The notes under the pieces were generated by a model. The model saw only the letters and a program-made list of their open reading frames with translations. It did no database searches and had not been told where the DNA came from. Both the position numbers and the translations under genes were made by a program. From Evernia prunastri (lineage: Eukaryota > Ascomycota > Lecanoromycetes > Lecanorales > Parmeliaceae): a stretch of 64,000 nt of DNA. Location of the stretch: the NCBI GenBank assembly GCA_003184365.1, contig NKYR01000116.1:60440-124439 (forward strand), written 5' to 3'. This document shows, piece after piece, positions 45,848 through 58,304 of this stretch. Position 1 is the first letter of the stretch; every line of letters starts with the position of its first letter.

Positions 45848-46990
45848 CTAATCGACAGGAATGATATCTGGCATAGGATACGGAAGCTCGCCCTTGCAAA
45901 CGACCGCCGCCACGAAGCGCCTCAGAGCCTCGTCATCTTCACGAGGGGAGTATGCCCCCGAGGCCTCGAATCCAATAGCGACAAGTAGCGCATTGACGCA
46001 GACGCAGATGCCGCAGATAGAGCCATCAACCTGTTGCGGGCAGTCCGGCTCCTTCACGTGCCATTCCCCACTCCAACTCTCCCCTGTGGCGTCGCGGATC
46101 CACCGATGCACAGCTGCCAGTGGGCTGGTCTTGCCGGTTTTCATGGAATCGTAGTTCTCCAAGGTGCGCGTTTGCGGGGACGCGACGATGAGGATCCAGT
46201 GGCCGCCGACATGTGTGGGGAAGAGGATCAGGTCGATGCTAGATAGACTGGAAATGTCCAGACCGGCTTTCTTGGCACTGGCCTTGGGGTCGGTGTGGTG
46301 GAGCCTTTGCACCACGAAGCTGTTAATGACGACGGTGCTCTGCTTACGGTCGCGCTTGTTCCTGGCGGCAGAAACGATCCTGAGGAAGATGTCTATCATG
46401 CTATCGTTGACCCAGCCTTTCGGGCTGTTGTATTTCGCCCGTTCCATTTCACGAGTCGGTACAATGGTGGCTATATCTGCCCTCGTGATAGGGACCTGAT
46501 TGTAGTGGGCGACAGTCTCCGAACAATTTGTCCTGGACAGGATGTTGTTCAGCGTGTGCTGCCAGGGGCTCGGCAAGCTGGCGATGGCTGGTGTCGAGTG
46601 CATCTTGACGATCGGTAGGTCCACTTTCGCCTCGTTTCGTGCATCTCTGTGGGCAATGGTCCCGACTTCCATTGTCTCGTGTATTGCGGCACTGTCAGGC
46701 AAAGTGGCCTGAGGTTGCTTGACCTTGGCGAGATGCGTATCCTTTGTAGGCCCTGAGAAGGCTTTAACCAAGTCCTCTCCAACTGCTTTGTAAACAATAT
46801 TAAGGTATCGATGGGCTTGCTCAAATTCATCCGAGGGAAGCATCACGCAGGGTTCTTCGATCAACTCAACGGCGTGAGTGTTCTCGATGTGGCTTGCCCA
46901 CTTCTGTGCCGGCGACTGCATTTTCCGATCTCTGATTTTCTTCAGGAGCTCGCGCAAAACGCTGGAGCTGAATGGTTTACGAGCCGGCAT
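45848..46990 (-). CDS. Ulp1-like (C48) cysteine protease, second copy
   Basis: Single-exon protein of 380 residues. The C48 core lies in the second half: WVNDSMIDIFLRIV (start of the domain, cf. Ulp1 WLND), strand SIDLILFPTH, catalytic His264 in GGHWILIV, Asp281 in ENYDSM, Gln319/320 in DCPQQVDG and Cys326 in SICGICVCV. The His-Trp pair is kept, unlike in the first copy. The end, RRFVAAVVCKGELPYP, parallels the first copy (28072-29277), so they are paralogues about 17 kb apart and in opposite orientation. The N-terminal 150 residues are basic and helical, perhaps for nuclear or substrate targeting. Expected role: removal or maturation of a ubiquitin-like protein. Both are intact, which argues against mere transposon debris. 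Confidence 0.85.
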   Translation of the reverse strand: MPARKPFSSSVLRELLKKIRDRKMQSPAQKWASHIENTHAVELIEEPCVMLPSDEFEQAHRYLNIVYKAVGEDLVKAFSGPTKDTHLAKVKQPQATLPDSAAIHETMEVGTIAHRDARNEAKVDLPIVKMHSTPAIASLPSPWQHTLNNILSRTNCSETVAHYNQVPITRADIATIVPTREMERAKYNSPKGWVNDSMIDIFLRIVSAARNKRDRKQSTVVINSFVVQRLHHTDPKASAKKAGLDISSLSSIDLILFPTHVGGHWILIVASPQTRTLENYDSMKTGKTSPLAAVHRWIRDATGESWSGEWHVKEPDCPQQVDGSICGICVCVNALLVAIGFEASGAYSPREDDEALRRFVAAVVCKGELPYPMPDIIPVD

Positions 46991-48954
46991 GGTTGACGTA
47001 GAGGGTTTGCAGTTGGTGCCTGGTGGCAGGGTTCTGTAGAGGTCAGTCTAGCTCGCACTGAACCACAAGCCCCTCGCTATCAAGGACAAACCCTAACGTG
47101 AGCGCAAGATCACCCTTATCTATCTTGACTGAAGCAAAGAAAGTCCAGTGCACCGGAATGCGTGCTTGAACAGATCGAAATCGAAAATGGAAAAGTAGGG
47201 AACTTCAAAGTCGGATGTTTTCCGATGAAGCATGAAATTGATCACGTGCTATATACGTCAACTTCGGAGAAATCGCCTACTCCAATCATGTAGCAAAGAC
47301 TTCTGACCCGAAAACCTTTGACCCGAAGAAGAGGATTAGCTCGGGTAGCAAGGCTTTCGCTACGAAGGATTCTTCTTTCCTTGAATTGAAACACCTAGCC
47401 ACTCACAAAAGAAGGTCCGGCCTCATAGTGGAAGCGGGGATCGACGAATCGTGTGACGCAAATGTGCTTCCTTGGCATATCTGGCCGCGGCAAGTTTGGT
47501 TGCCTCGTTTCCATGCCTTTCAAGCACAACGACCTGTCAAACATAACGAAAAACACGGATGGTGATCGAAAATGATTGAACATTTTGACCGCCTGGGCTA
47601 GCTTTCAAACAGGCCTGATCGAGGCCTGAGTAGGCGTGTTCTGGAAGCCTAGTGCTAGAGAACTACTCAGACCTCTAAATCATACACGCGGATTAGTCTT
47701 CGCGACATCATCGCGCAGTAGATGATTGACGGCCAAAGGTCGGCCGCACTAGTGCTGAACGGGACAGAAGACGCTGGTACACGGTGTCAATCGTATACGA
47801 ATGAGACCGGAATGTTTGATAGCAAGAAGACTGGAAAAGCGGAGAGCGTCTGCATCGCTTACGGCGAAAGAACTGAAATTAGCCTTTATAATACCTACAT
47901 AGTAGCAAGAGGAGTCGAGGACCGAAACAGCGGAGATTGACTTCCTTCTCACATGGCTGCAAAGACAAAGCCATACCACTTACGACAAAGAACTAGAAAG
48001 GAAATCTCAAGAGCATGAGATAGACCCACAAACTACCAGTTCCGCCATTCCAAGTTGCAAGCATAAAGCTCCAGAAAGCTGACACCGTACTCAAGTAATC
48101 TCCTACTCTACATTGCAACACATACAACACCCTAACAACCCATGACCACGCCTTAGCTCTACTCTCCAACCTCGACCTAATCCAACTACCCAACATTTCA
48201 AACCCGAAAACCCACCTTGCCAAGTAACACAAGAGCGAGCGCCCGAGTCCGCGCCTTGGTTTCAATCAGCACGGGTAGAAACGGACTATATTCGAAGCGA
48301 TCTCCCTTTCGTACAATCTCCTATAGATGGGCTACCCAGCGCAAACAAGAATAAAACAGATTGGGGAGCGGTAAGTTTGGAGGGGGAAAGGTAGAAGTGC
48401 GTGCATACAGTATTTTTCTCAACGAAGCAAGGAGTATGGGACCGTGAGTGCTCGGCACGATGTATTGATACCGCACGTCGATCGATCTTGCTCGTGCCGT
48501 CTTCCCTGACCGCACTGACAGTCTCAGATTGTGGGGGTGGGGGCGGAAGAAGCTGGGAAAGTGCGCAGCATGAGCAAGAAGAGAGAAGGGAAGGAAGGAA
48601 AGATGACCGTATCTTCCGGTGGGTTCGAATTGAAATCATCAAATCTAAGGACTTATCAAAATTTCATGTAAGAGCCACTACAAAACCGAGAGGGGCTGAG
48701 ATGGAAATGATCGTATTCTTTATCTGATGCTATCATGTATCCTCTCTGATGTTTCTAGCTGTCCATGCAGTAAACAGTAGTCGTTGATCTCTGGTACAAA
48801 GCATTGCCATACATAGACCAGCTGCTACAGAACCAGCACTACATTAATTTCATCCTTCATCAAATCGCACGACCTTTTGCACATGATAATCTTCATACAC
48901 ACATAACCTTCTCCCTCCTACATCAAGCTAGATGTACTTCTTTCAGTGGTAGCT
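46991..48954. other. Intergenic, no recognised gene
   Basis: Nearly 2 kb with no supported gene. A GTGGGGGTGGGGGCGG stretch near 48532-48547 and purine-rich sequence to about 48605 are the only features. The left end is the promoter of the second Ulp1-like gene. Confidence 0.4.
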
Positions 48955-51900
48955 TCACTCAAACGCATGCTCTTTGAGCAACTGCCCGCTCGCCATCTGA
49001 CCTACATGCGTCTGGAGGAAATCTTGACCTTTGCGGCGGATAGCTATCCAGGCTTGGACAAAGGACAGGGTTCGTTCCGTAGACGGGTTCAGCTTCGGAC
49101 CAAGATCTTTGCAAAGCTCCACGTAGTCTTCAAATGTGTTGAAGTAGACTTGGCCGGCGAATAAGTTGAGCTCGCGCCGCAACCCACTGCTCAAGTTTTG
49201 CCACTCCTGCATTGATTGAGATGGCGGTTCCATGCCAAAGTCGACGGAGCCCATTGACTTCGTGACCCGGGGCTCATAGACATGGAGCTTGACGCCGGAG
49301 GATGGGGCTTGTATCTTGGGCATCAGCTCGTTAGCTTCATACTGCGAGATAATGAGTAGGAAGCTTGGCTTGATTTCTTGCTTGGAGGTCAGTACCCAGT
49401 TCACTGGTCGAAGGTAGCTGTCGTAGTAGCCAGATGAAGGCTGCTTCACAGTCCGGGCGAAGTCACTGGTAACCCTTAGATGAGTCCAAGGGTCCGAATG
49501 CCCACGTGTTTTTACCGAAATCTTTTTGACCACCCGGCCATACGCCAAAGAGAAGCGTACATAATCCTCGAAACGGCCTGAGGCCAAGAATGCTTGAAGG
49601 CCAGGATCGACCGCAGGACGTAACGCCGCCACCTTGGGAGGTCGCTCAACTTGGGTCTCTTGCTCCACTTCTTGGGCCACTTCGCGCTCGTGTTCTTCGT
49701 GCATCGATGCGCCTTCGGAAGCGGTGGAGTCAAGATCTCCCCACATTCCAAGAAGGGTCTTCACTGCTGGGTCAGCGTTATTCTGGCTGGACTCAATAAT
49801 TCTCGGTACAATGTTCGTCTTCAGCGCCACTGGTGCGTAGAGGTCATTGAGCCTCTGCTCTTCTTTCTCCCTGAAGGCAGTCACTAGTCCGGAAGACTGG
49901 TCTACTTCCACTGCAAGCTGCTCGAGATCCTTGTAGGTGTTGGAAAAGTGGTGCATGGTGACCTCGCGGTGGTTGTGATTAAGACCTTGCAGAATTCGGA
50001 GGGGCTGGGACCGCTCAATGCTCTGACAGCTTTGCTCGAGAGCCCATGCGACGACATCATAACCATTCAATTGATCTTCTGATTTCCCTGTCAACTCCAT
50101 GATATTCTGGTGGACCTCTGGAGGAGCCAAGAACATGAGCGTCTGGCCTTGCGCAAGCTTACGCAATCGCATACAAGCTGATCACTGTTAGAGTGTTTCC
50201 GTTCACGGCGTTTAGATTACATACCTTGAACAAGTCTATCTTTTGTCAACCTTGGGCCCAGTGTGACAGCTGCCCGCGCCCTAGCCGGCAGCTTCAGGTC
50301 TGTACCCCTCGTGTGCACTTCATCCAGGTACACAACGCAGCGATCCATGCGGTTTTGGAAAGATGACACAGCGAGCTTCTCCAACTTTGAGTCTCGCGTC
50401 ATCACCATTATATTGTCATCCTCATCAAAAAAGACACCGGCGTCTACATCTGAAGTAATCTCCATCCATGTTTTGACGAGATCGCGATTAGCCATTTCTA
50501 GAATCTGAGCACCAACATCAATGAGGACTCTTATATTGGGGTCAAGACGATTGATGGACGCGATAAGGCCTTCTGCTGACAATTGCCGACCCAGAGTATC
50601 ACGTGCACAGCGATAGAGCAAGTTCTCTTTCCGCAACACGTAGTCAAGGACTTTTCCGCTAGTATGCTGCAGTTCTGGTAGGTCTCGCTGGGAGATGGAT
50701 AATGGTAGGAGGAACCGGTTGTCATTTGTCCCGCTGAAACCTGTCGTGAGATGTGGTCTTTGATTCCCGACAATGTCCCAACCTGAAGTGGAGAGCTTTT
50801 CATCGAACTCTTTACTTTCCTGTGGAAACACAATGTTTGCCATGAAAAAGTCTATCATCTTTTTGCTATATCGCAGAGCTGGGAAGAGTTCACTGTAACA
50901 TTGCTGATCGTCCTCAAGGTTGACAGCTTGCCAACTGCATAGGTGCTTGGGAAGATCGGAGCAACGCTTGGTCCACAACGAATACTCGAGTGACGGGTCA
51001 TCCGACTTTTGTAGCAGCTCGAACGCCTTTCGCATCTGATCGTTCGACAGTCCAGCATAGTAATAGCTCATGCATGTCAACGTAACAGCTACATCTGGAT
51101 GGCCAAATTCTGCGCTGGGCGACGGAACACCTTTGGCATGATATGGTACAGCGGACAGACACCTTGTTGGATGTAGACCATAATTAACCGACCATCTCTT
51201 GCTTCGCAGTACGAAGAGCAGAATGTCGTAGGCGAGAAAGCCTCTGACCAGCAGCAGCTTTTGGATGAATGATTCTCGTTGGCCGAAAAATTTGGTCAGT
51301 TTCCCACAATCCTCGTCCGTAACTTGGCGATTCTGTATGAAGTTGAGGACGACATTTTTGACGTCTGGCAGAGAAATTTCGAAATTGAGGCCCGAAAGCT
51401 GGCTGTCAAGCACATCGCGGGCAATCCTAGCAACCATTTCCTGGCTGATCTTTTCAGAAAGTAGTCTGATCATTGGGAAGCTTGAACTCGTGCGATATTC
51501 CATCTCGATGTGGCTGGGAAGTTCTATTTGTAGATTTGAGGCATGCTTCTCGACGAGATCAAATATGCCTTGGGTAACGAGCCAACGATCAGGCTGCCCA
51601 TCCATCAGGCGCTGCGAGCCCAAAGTGTAGATGAGTTGAAACTTGACGTCCAGCAGCTCGTCGCTCTCGTCCAGGATGTCGCGGGCATTTAAGTCGAGCC
51701 ACCGCTGTGACTGAAGCAGCCGTGAAGCTATTGCAAAGTCGCCCGAAGTGAGGCGTTCGATGCCCATCAGCTTGAATGATAAGATATGTTCAGGTTGGGC
51801 AAGAAGAATTCCGCGATGTCTCCGGCATGACTCGTGTAGAGATTGAACCTGTGAGATGACGCTCTCACTCATCTGTACCTTCCTTGAAAAAGGCATGGTA

Positions 51901-54900
51901 AAAATTCGACGATCGACCAATCCGCCCAGTCGCTGAGAGATAGTGTCGTTCATTTGCCTAGCAAGAGATTTGAGCACAATGACTCTCGATAATCGATTAC
52001 TGCTGGCGATTGCGACTGCGACTAGAGGCACGATAACAGAGGATTTGCCCTCTCCTGATTCCCGTTAGCCTTAAATCTTTCGAGTTATACAAGATGATAC
52101 GCACCCATGTTTAGTTGTACAAGAGAATTTTCCGAAGCCGATGGCTGAATCATCTCGAGTGCGACACGAGCTTGCGTAGGTCGTATCAGAAAGTCACCTT
52201 CAAGCTCCATGAGCAACCAATCAGGCCAACGACTCGCCTCCCAACCTTGATGGCCCTCATTCTCCATCTCAACACAAAAACCTGAAACATCGTTCCTCTC
52301 ACCAGCCAGTACAAGCCGCCTAGCCCGTTGTAGAGCTGTCATGGACTCGCCTAATGTGAGTAGACATTGCCTCCATGATTCGGAGAGAGAGGTCGGGGAC
52401 CTGGAGGACAGGTTGGCAAGCAGAGATCGAAGTGTTACTCGAGGCCAAAGGCCACCAAGTTTGAGAAGCCTCGAAATGGGGCTCTTGGCTTCAAGGCGAT
52501 CATGGATGCATTTCAGAGCCTGGAAACAATCGGTCTCACATGTCATGCGATGCATGAGCGTATCATTCAAGGTAAACGGCAACTCCTGGCGCGTTATCTG
52601 CTCCTTGTGGTTGCTGAAAGCATCATAGCTTGCCGAAAGATCATCTCGATACTGTGTCCGTATCAGATAGTGGTTGCTTCCTCCTTCATCACATTGAATC
52701 GCCCCAATCAACTCGCAAAGTTTTTCATTTTTCTGAGTAGACTTCAAATCACGCTCTAACTTCAAGACACCCGGTTTCAGGAAGATGAATGGGCTCATTT
52801 CCGACATGAGATCCGCAAGTGATGGTACAACGCCATGCTGACAGGCTAACTGCAGCTTTTGTGAAAGATGCCAAGCGTGGGGGTCGTACTCCGGTAGATG
52901 GGACTTCTCACAGGCTTTATTAAGGACGGGTTGAATCGGTTTCAAGTAGTCCGAGAACTTCCCATTCGCAGTCCAAACGTAAAACAGAGCGGATATTTTT
53001 GGTCTCGCTGTGCTCCAATTGAGATGGGTTGAAAGCGTTTCGGAAGGGGTTACAGGTCCACTGGTAGGCCACTGTACCTTGTAGTGTTGTAAAACGGCCT
53101 CAGCTTGTTCTTTTGATTTTGCGTTGTGTTTCCTGCATTCCGCCTCCCAATATTCCCTATTCTTCTTTCTGCCTGGACCATTGTACACGCTCATATTGTT
53201 CATGATGGTATGTCGAAGAACATCTTCCCCAAGATTTTCACCTTGACTCAGATGGAAGTAGGAGTAGTGCGACGGCACGGGTATGTCTCGCAACTCCGAG
53301 ACAAAGGCGAATGCTAGCAACGTCCGCAGAATTGTAAGGGAAGTTATACCCCGACCAAAAGCTATCACCGAGAACAAGAACATTAAACGATAGGTATCGA
53401 GCTCTAGAGAGGCTTCCCGGCATAAATTTTGTAGGGGCGCCCAAGAGGAGGCGAATGATACGTTCAATAGGTCGGAGATTGGCCTGGACGTATCATATTT
53501 GATTTCGAGCCCTGAAACAATTCCTAAGTCAAATAAGTCTCTCTTGAGGTCGTCGGAAACTTCAAGCTTCTCGGGCCAATCTCGCACAAGCAAAGCCATT
53601 TCAAAGGACCTCTGCCCCCGTACAGTTGCGGAAGGGCAACCACGGGCCTCGTACTCGGAGTCGTCACTACGCGCATTGATGTCTCCGCCAAATTCTGAAT
53701 TCCGCAAGCATGAATTACGGATCATTCCACGCGTCAGAAGATGGAAGTCCCGACGTTTATACAGACTTTCAGCCGGTCGAGCATCTGGATAGAATACCAT
53801 ATAGTCATTCCCAGATGTCATGATTCGCTCCGCTAGAGGTAGAAAATCATCATGCTGCGCCATCGTGGATAAAGTTTGGTCCCACCTCACTCGCTGCATG
53901 ACCTTGAGATAGCTGGGATAGTACTCGCGACAAGGTGTGAGAACTGATATCCGTGTCAGAAGATCAATTGTCTTTTCGTCTGGTGGCTTGACAAAACTCA
54001 GTGACTGTTGCCGGAGATAGGCAAGTGCTTCTTCTGTGCCAGTGCGCTCTGTGAGGGGGTCTGGTAGCGTATTTGTAGTGATGGGGTGTAGGTAAGCCTT
54101 ATAGATGGTACCATACATGCCACCGCCTCCTTGCAGACGCCGTAGCGTTGCATCGATAGGGTACTGGAAAAGTCGTATCCTCGGACCTTGGACGGAGATG
54201 AAGACTTCAACATGAGATCCTGTTCGCGATGTTGAGACATGGCCTTCCGGGACCAGGAGGATGCGGTCATGTTTCCTGGCGAGTTTCTGTACCCCTGAAA
54301 GCACGAGACGGCTTTTCAATCCAATCAGAGTCCCAACGGACTGGTCCGGATCAACAATCTTGCAAAGCTCACGGCATTCAAACTCATCGTCATGGTTTAA
54401 GAAGAATCGTAAGTCATACCGTGGCAGCGCAACCTCCAAGCATTTGGAATCTGACAACGTCACATGAACATTGTCCATACTTTCTAGGGCCCCAAAGATA
54501 CCCAAGACCTTATCACAAGTCATGCTCCGTATATCCAACAATCTCCGATCTCTTCGAACCAGGGTTGAGGTAGATGTAGGCTGGTATAGGAGGTACCAAT
54601 TATCTGGACTGGACTGCCATCGTTGGTTTGACGGTCTGAATTCTATCTCCTGGCGCGCAATATCCAGCCAGTGAAAGTATTCGTCGATGAATGCGGACGG
54701 TAGATCGTGGAGGAAGTAGAGTTGCGGGATGAGTTCCAGCACTTGAGATGCCTTGCGCATCCTGATCACAACCTTTTCCCCACGCATCCCGAAGTAGACG
54801 AGGTAGCCATTAATCTCCTGGGCGGACATATAGAGCATGCCATCCATGTCTGATGAGAACACGTGCAAGATTTGGGCGCCAAATAATCTGACGTAGAGCT

Positions 54901-57900
54901 TATCTCGGATATAGTTTGTTGGCAGCCTTCCAAGGGGTCTGCCTTCGACAAGCAATTCGCCTTCCAACGTGTTGTAATGTACTTGCTGTGACCTTCGATC
55001 AGGAGATGACGCAGTCCTCATGCAAAGCCAACGTTCGTTGGGAGGCTCGAAGGCGGTCCAGGGTGAAGATTGGGGCTGGAAGCCGGACCATTGTTGCAGT
55101 ATTGCAAGTTCAAGACCATTACATTTGCCTTGAATGATGAGTTGGCCTACAGTGCGATGAAGAGCCTGGGAGGTTTTTCTATCTCGCAAGAGTAGACGAC
55201 GGAGGTCATCGGTGAGCAATGCCTCTTCACCGGGCAAGTTGTCTCGCACATGCATTGAGGACTCCGCCCAGATCTTGAGGTCATCGGCATTGCTCATCAC
55301 TTTGCGGAAATATCTGGCATCCACATCGTATGTCATTTTGCAAAGAATGGCGGCTTTCAGCAGGCGCTGCTGCAACATAAGGATCTGCTTCGGCTCAACG
55401 GCTTTGTGTAGGATCGGTCCCAGAATACCAATCCACTGTGCAGTGACCATGCGCATCTTCTGAAGCAAATCTAGCGCATTGCTGTTCACGTTGGTGTCCG
55501 GCGATAGGGAAATCACCCTAAGAACAATAACAATCAGGAGGAGCATGGCGTTATCGCTCTTCCAATTCGCCGAGATCGATGCCAGGACCTTGGCGACGTT
55601 CGCCAGTAGCTGTACGCAGAAAGAAGGAGACTGCAGGTCGAGATGGCTGTTCCGAAGGTCCGAGTCACCGCTTGAACCCGCCTGCCACACTGCTTGGGTG
55701 ATGAGCGTACAGACTGCTTCAGTGTTGAGGCTAAGGTTTGAGGCTATCAGCTCGCGCTTGATGTTCTGCCACTGGACTCGCTCGCCATCTGCACGCAAGG
55801 ATCCAAAGCTCAGAAATTCGTGGAGGCTCAGAGCCTTACAGCATGTCTCTTGATCGGCAATGACCTCGTTTTGAGAGTGCGTGACAGAATTGACAGCGTA
55901 TTGTAAGTTCGAGTATGGCCCGTCTGGGAGCATTGTGGTACATTTAGCATGAATGTTAGGTGCATCCACTTGTTCACTGATCCAGCATGCCTGAGCTGGA
56001 TGGAATAATTTGTACTGCAGTGCATTCTTAGCATAACAGCGGTTCAGGACTACCGGAAACTTGAAATGATTGTAGTGCGATTGCGCGTATGACTTTGTCT
56101 TAGAAGCCAATGTTAGACGAGATTGCCTCTGTCTTGCATAAGAACAGAGACCGGCGTATGCTAACAGCTCCGCGGCTGGGCTGTCGCCTTGCACTGGAGC
56201 TTGCCGACCAAGGTCGTGAACCAGCAGCCAGGTCAGATTCCGCCAAGCTGCGAGCTCAGTGGGACAGTCCAATTCAACAACAGCTGACACGCAAGAGGCC
56301 TCATACTCTGGTAAAGGCCACTCGTGCACGTCAATAGTCATCGCATCTGCTCTCCTGTCAATGAGGCATTTCTGGCAATTGCTCGGGTCATGACGCATAG
56401 CACCAAGCTCATCCTCGGTCAACTGGCAAGATCTTCGCTTTGCATCATCCTTCAATTCCTGAAACTCGTCGGACATTGACCTCCATTCAGCTTCTTTTTG
56501 CCTTCGCATGACGGAAGCATCTCCTTCTATGCGAGCTCTTAGAGCTTGATGGTGAGGAGACGAGGCGTAATATTGCACGGTGAAAGAATCCATGACAGGA
56601 TCGGAAAACATAGACGGATTGCTGGGCTTAGCTTGTCTCTCTCGGGCAGCAATATGTAGCTCGACCTCCCGAAGTCTCTGCATCTGGCCCTGCTTTGGGA
56701 GTAGCAGCGGGTCGAAAAGGTTTGACGCGATGCCGGGAGGAAAGTCTTTCAGTAATGGCAAGAGCGTAGACACCAGTAAATCGAGCGTATACCATAGCTC
56801 AGCGACGACGAGAATCATGGTCGACATCTGCTCGGGTACTCCTTGATAAAGTCGTAGAGCTGCGTCTCGGTAAGCTGTAGTGACATTTGCAAGCGCCATG
56901 CAGTCTTCCGGGTCAGGTACCGCAACGTGTTGCTGTCTCCAGTTCGGTAGACAGTCCAAGACCCAGGCTTCCAATTCGGCGACGGTGTACAGATTCTCGT
57001 CTTTGACGGTACCCAGACCGTCAAGACTGGGAAGACCACGGTGCGAGCTCAGCCATGTGCGACAGTTTGGATTAAAGGAAGACTGTGTTTGGAGCGTACT
57101 CTGGCTTTTCTCTAAGATAGCAGTAAGATGATGCTTGCTGGTGTCAAGGCTTAATGCTACATCGCATTCAAAGTTGCACTCGTCGACGGTGAATGGGCGC
57201 TTCTTGTCGTGGTCGCACACAGCCTTCCATGATCTTTGTTGCTCAGCATGTATGTTTTCGCAGACTTTCAGAGCTCTGTCTTGGACGAAACCGAGAACCT
57301 TTGGACCGAGCTTCGAGGCACGTCTGGCGACCTTTGCTACGATGACATGGCAGATATCGTCCAGAAGATTCGCAGCGAAAGCTCGGGACGCAATCTCTGT
57401 AAGTAGGAAAATCATGAAATTTTTGTACGCCGATGTTCCTTCCTCGCTTCCCAGTGTATTGATGAGCGTCGTCTGCAGCGCGACACGGAGTGCGAGCCAC
57501 AGAGGCGATCGTCTCCAGGGAATAAGGCAATCATTCCATAAAACGTCGTCTCTTGTGCGCTTCTGGATTTGTTGAACTGTGACGGGTTTGCCCAATGAGG
57601 CCAGAATGGCCATAACCATTTCAGTCACCAGGCCTGGATTCGTCGTGTCCCGAATTTCGCCTGTGAATGTACCGGCTTTGTGGCTTTGTGGCATCATCTC
57701 CTGGATTTCCTCGATGTCTAGCTTTGACAACTTGTCGGCCAGTTCTTCTTGAAAGTTAGTATCGTGAAAGACCTTGAAGGGAATCGAGACAGCATGCGCT
57801 GGAAATCGGCGCGTCAAGGCTCCTTTGGCGGCTAAGACTGCTTCAGTCTGAGGCGAGGCTTCGAAGCACTCAAAGATAATCGCTTCCTCGGTTTTGCGCA

Positions 57901-58304
57901 GGATGAGCACCGCATTCTGAGCTCTGAGGTAGATAGGAAGGATGAAGGGCTCGCCTAAAGACACTTATCAGCTCAATTATTCCTACTACCATATCTCGAG
58001 ACTCACTGGTTGTCTTCAAGCTTTGGAAAGAGCGAACGAGTAGATCTGCACTCAGAGCGTATGTAGAGATCAATAGTGCGCAGCGATCGAGCATCGCTCC
58101 AATGCTGAGCCAGCCTGCGTGGATGTTCGAAGATTGCGGGTCTACACTACCGAGGTAAGTGTTGACCTGAGCTGAGAGAACGCCAACGAGATCTCGTTCG
58201 GCGGCTCGTGAGATCTGAGAGTCTTCCGCTTTCTGTGGTAAACGTGGCGGTAGGATGACATGGTTCACGATGAACTTGAGGGACTCTGGCGGCAGAGCGG
58301 CCAT
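48955..58304 (-). CDS. Giant DUF6606/DUF3638/DUF3645 protein with helicase-like motifs
   Basis: Four exons on the minus strand fit in phase: 58304-58007, 57954-52105, 52054-50225 and 50177-48955, giving 3066 residues. The start (ESLKFIVNHVILPPRLPQK) is the typical DUF6606 N-terminus. The region from about residue 2045 is DUF3638 and then DUF3645. Read as a superfamily-2-like ATPase, it shows motif I GEGKSS (2050-2055, split by the second of three 48-52-nt introns), Ia VIVLKSLARQM, Ib QPEHILSFK, motif II DESD (2178-2181), motif V HTRGTDLKLP and motif VI QACMRLRKLAQGQ. A C-terminal region of about 400 residues follows. No signal peptide. Database entries often name such proteins ubiquitinyl hydrolase, but I see no cysteine-protease triad here. 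Role unknown; ATP-driven remodelling is my inference from the motifs. Confidence 0.92.

Noticed and set aside
38770..47000. A secondary-metabolite cluster
   Set aside because: An SDR, a membrane protein and a glycosidase lie near each other, but no PKS, NRPS or terpene synthase, P450 or pathway regulator is present.
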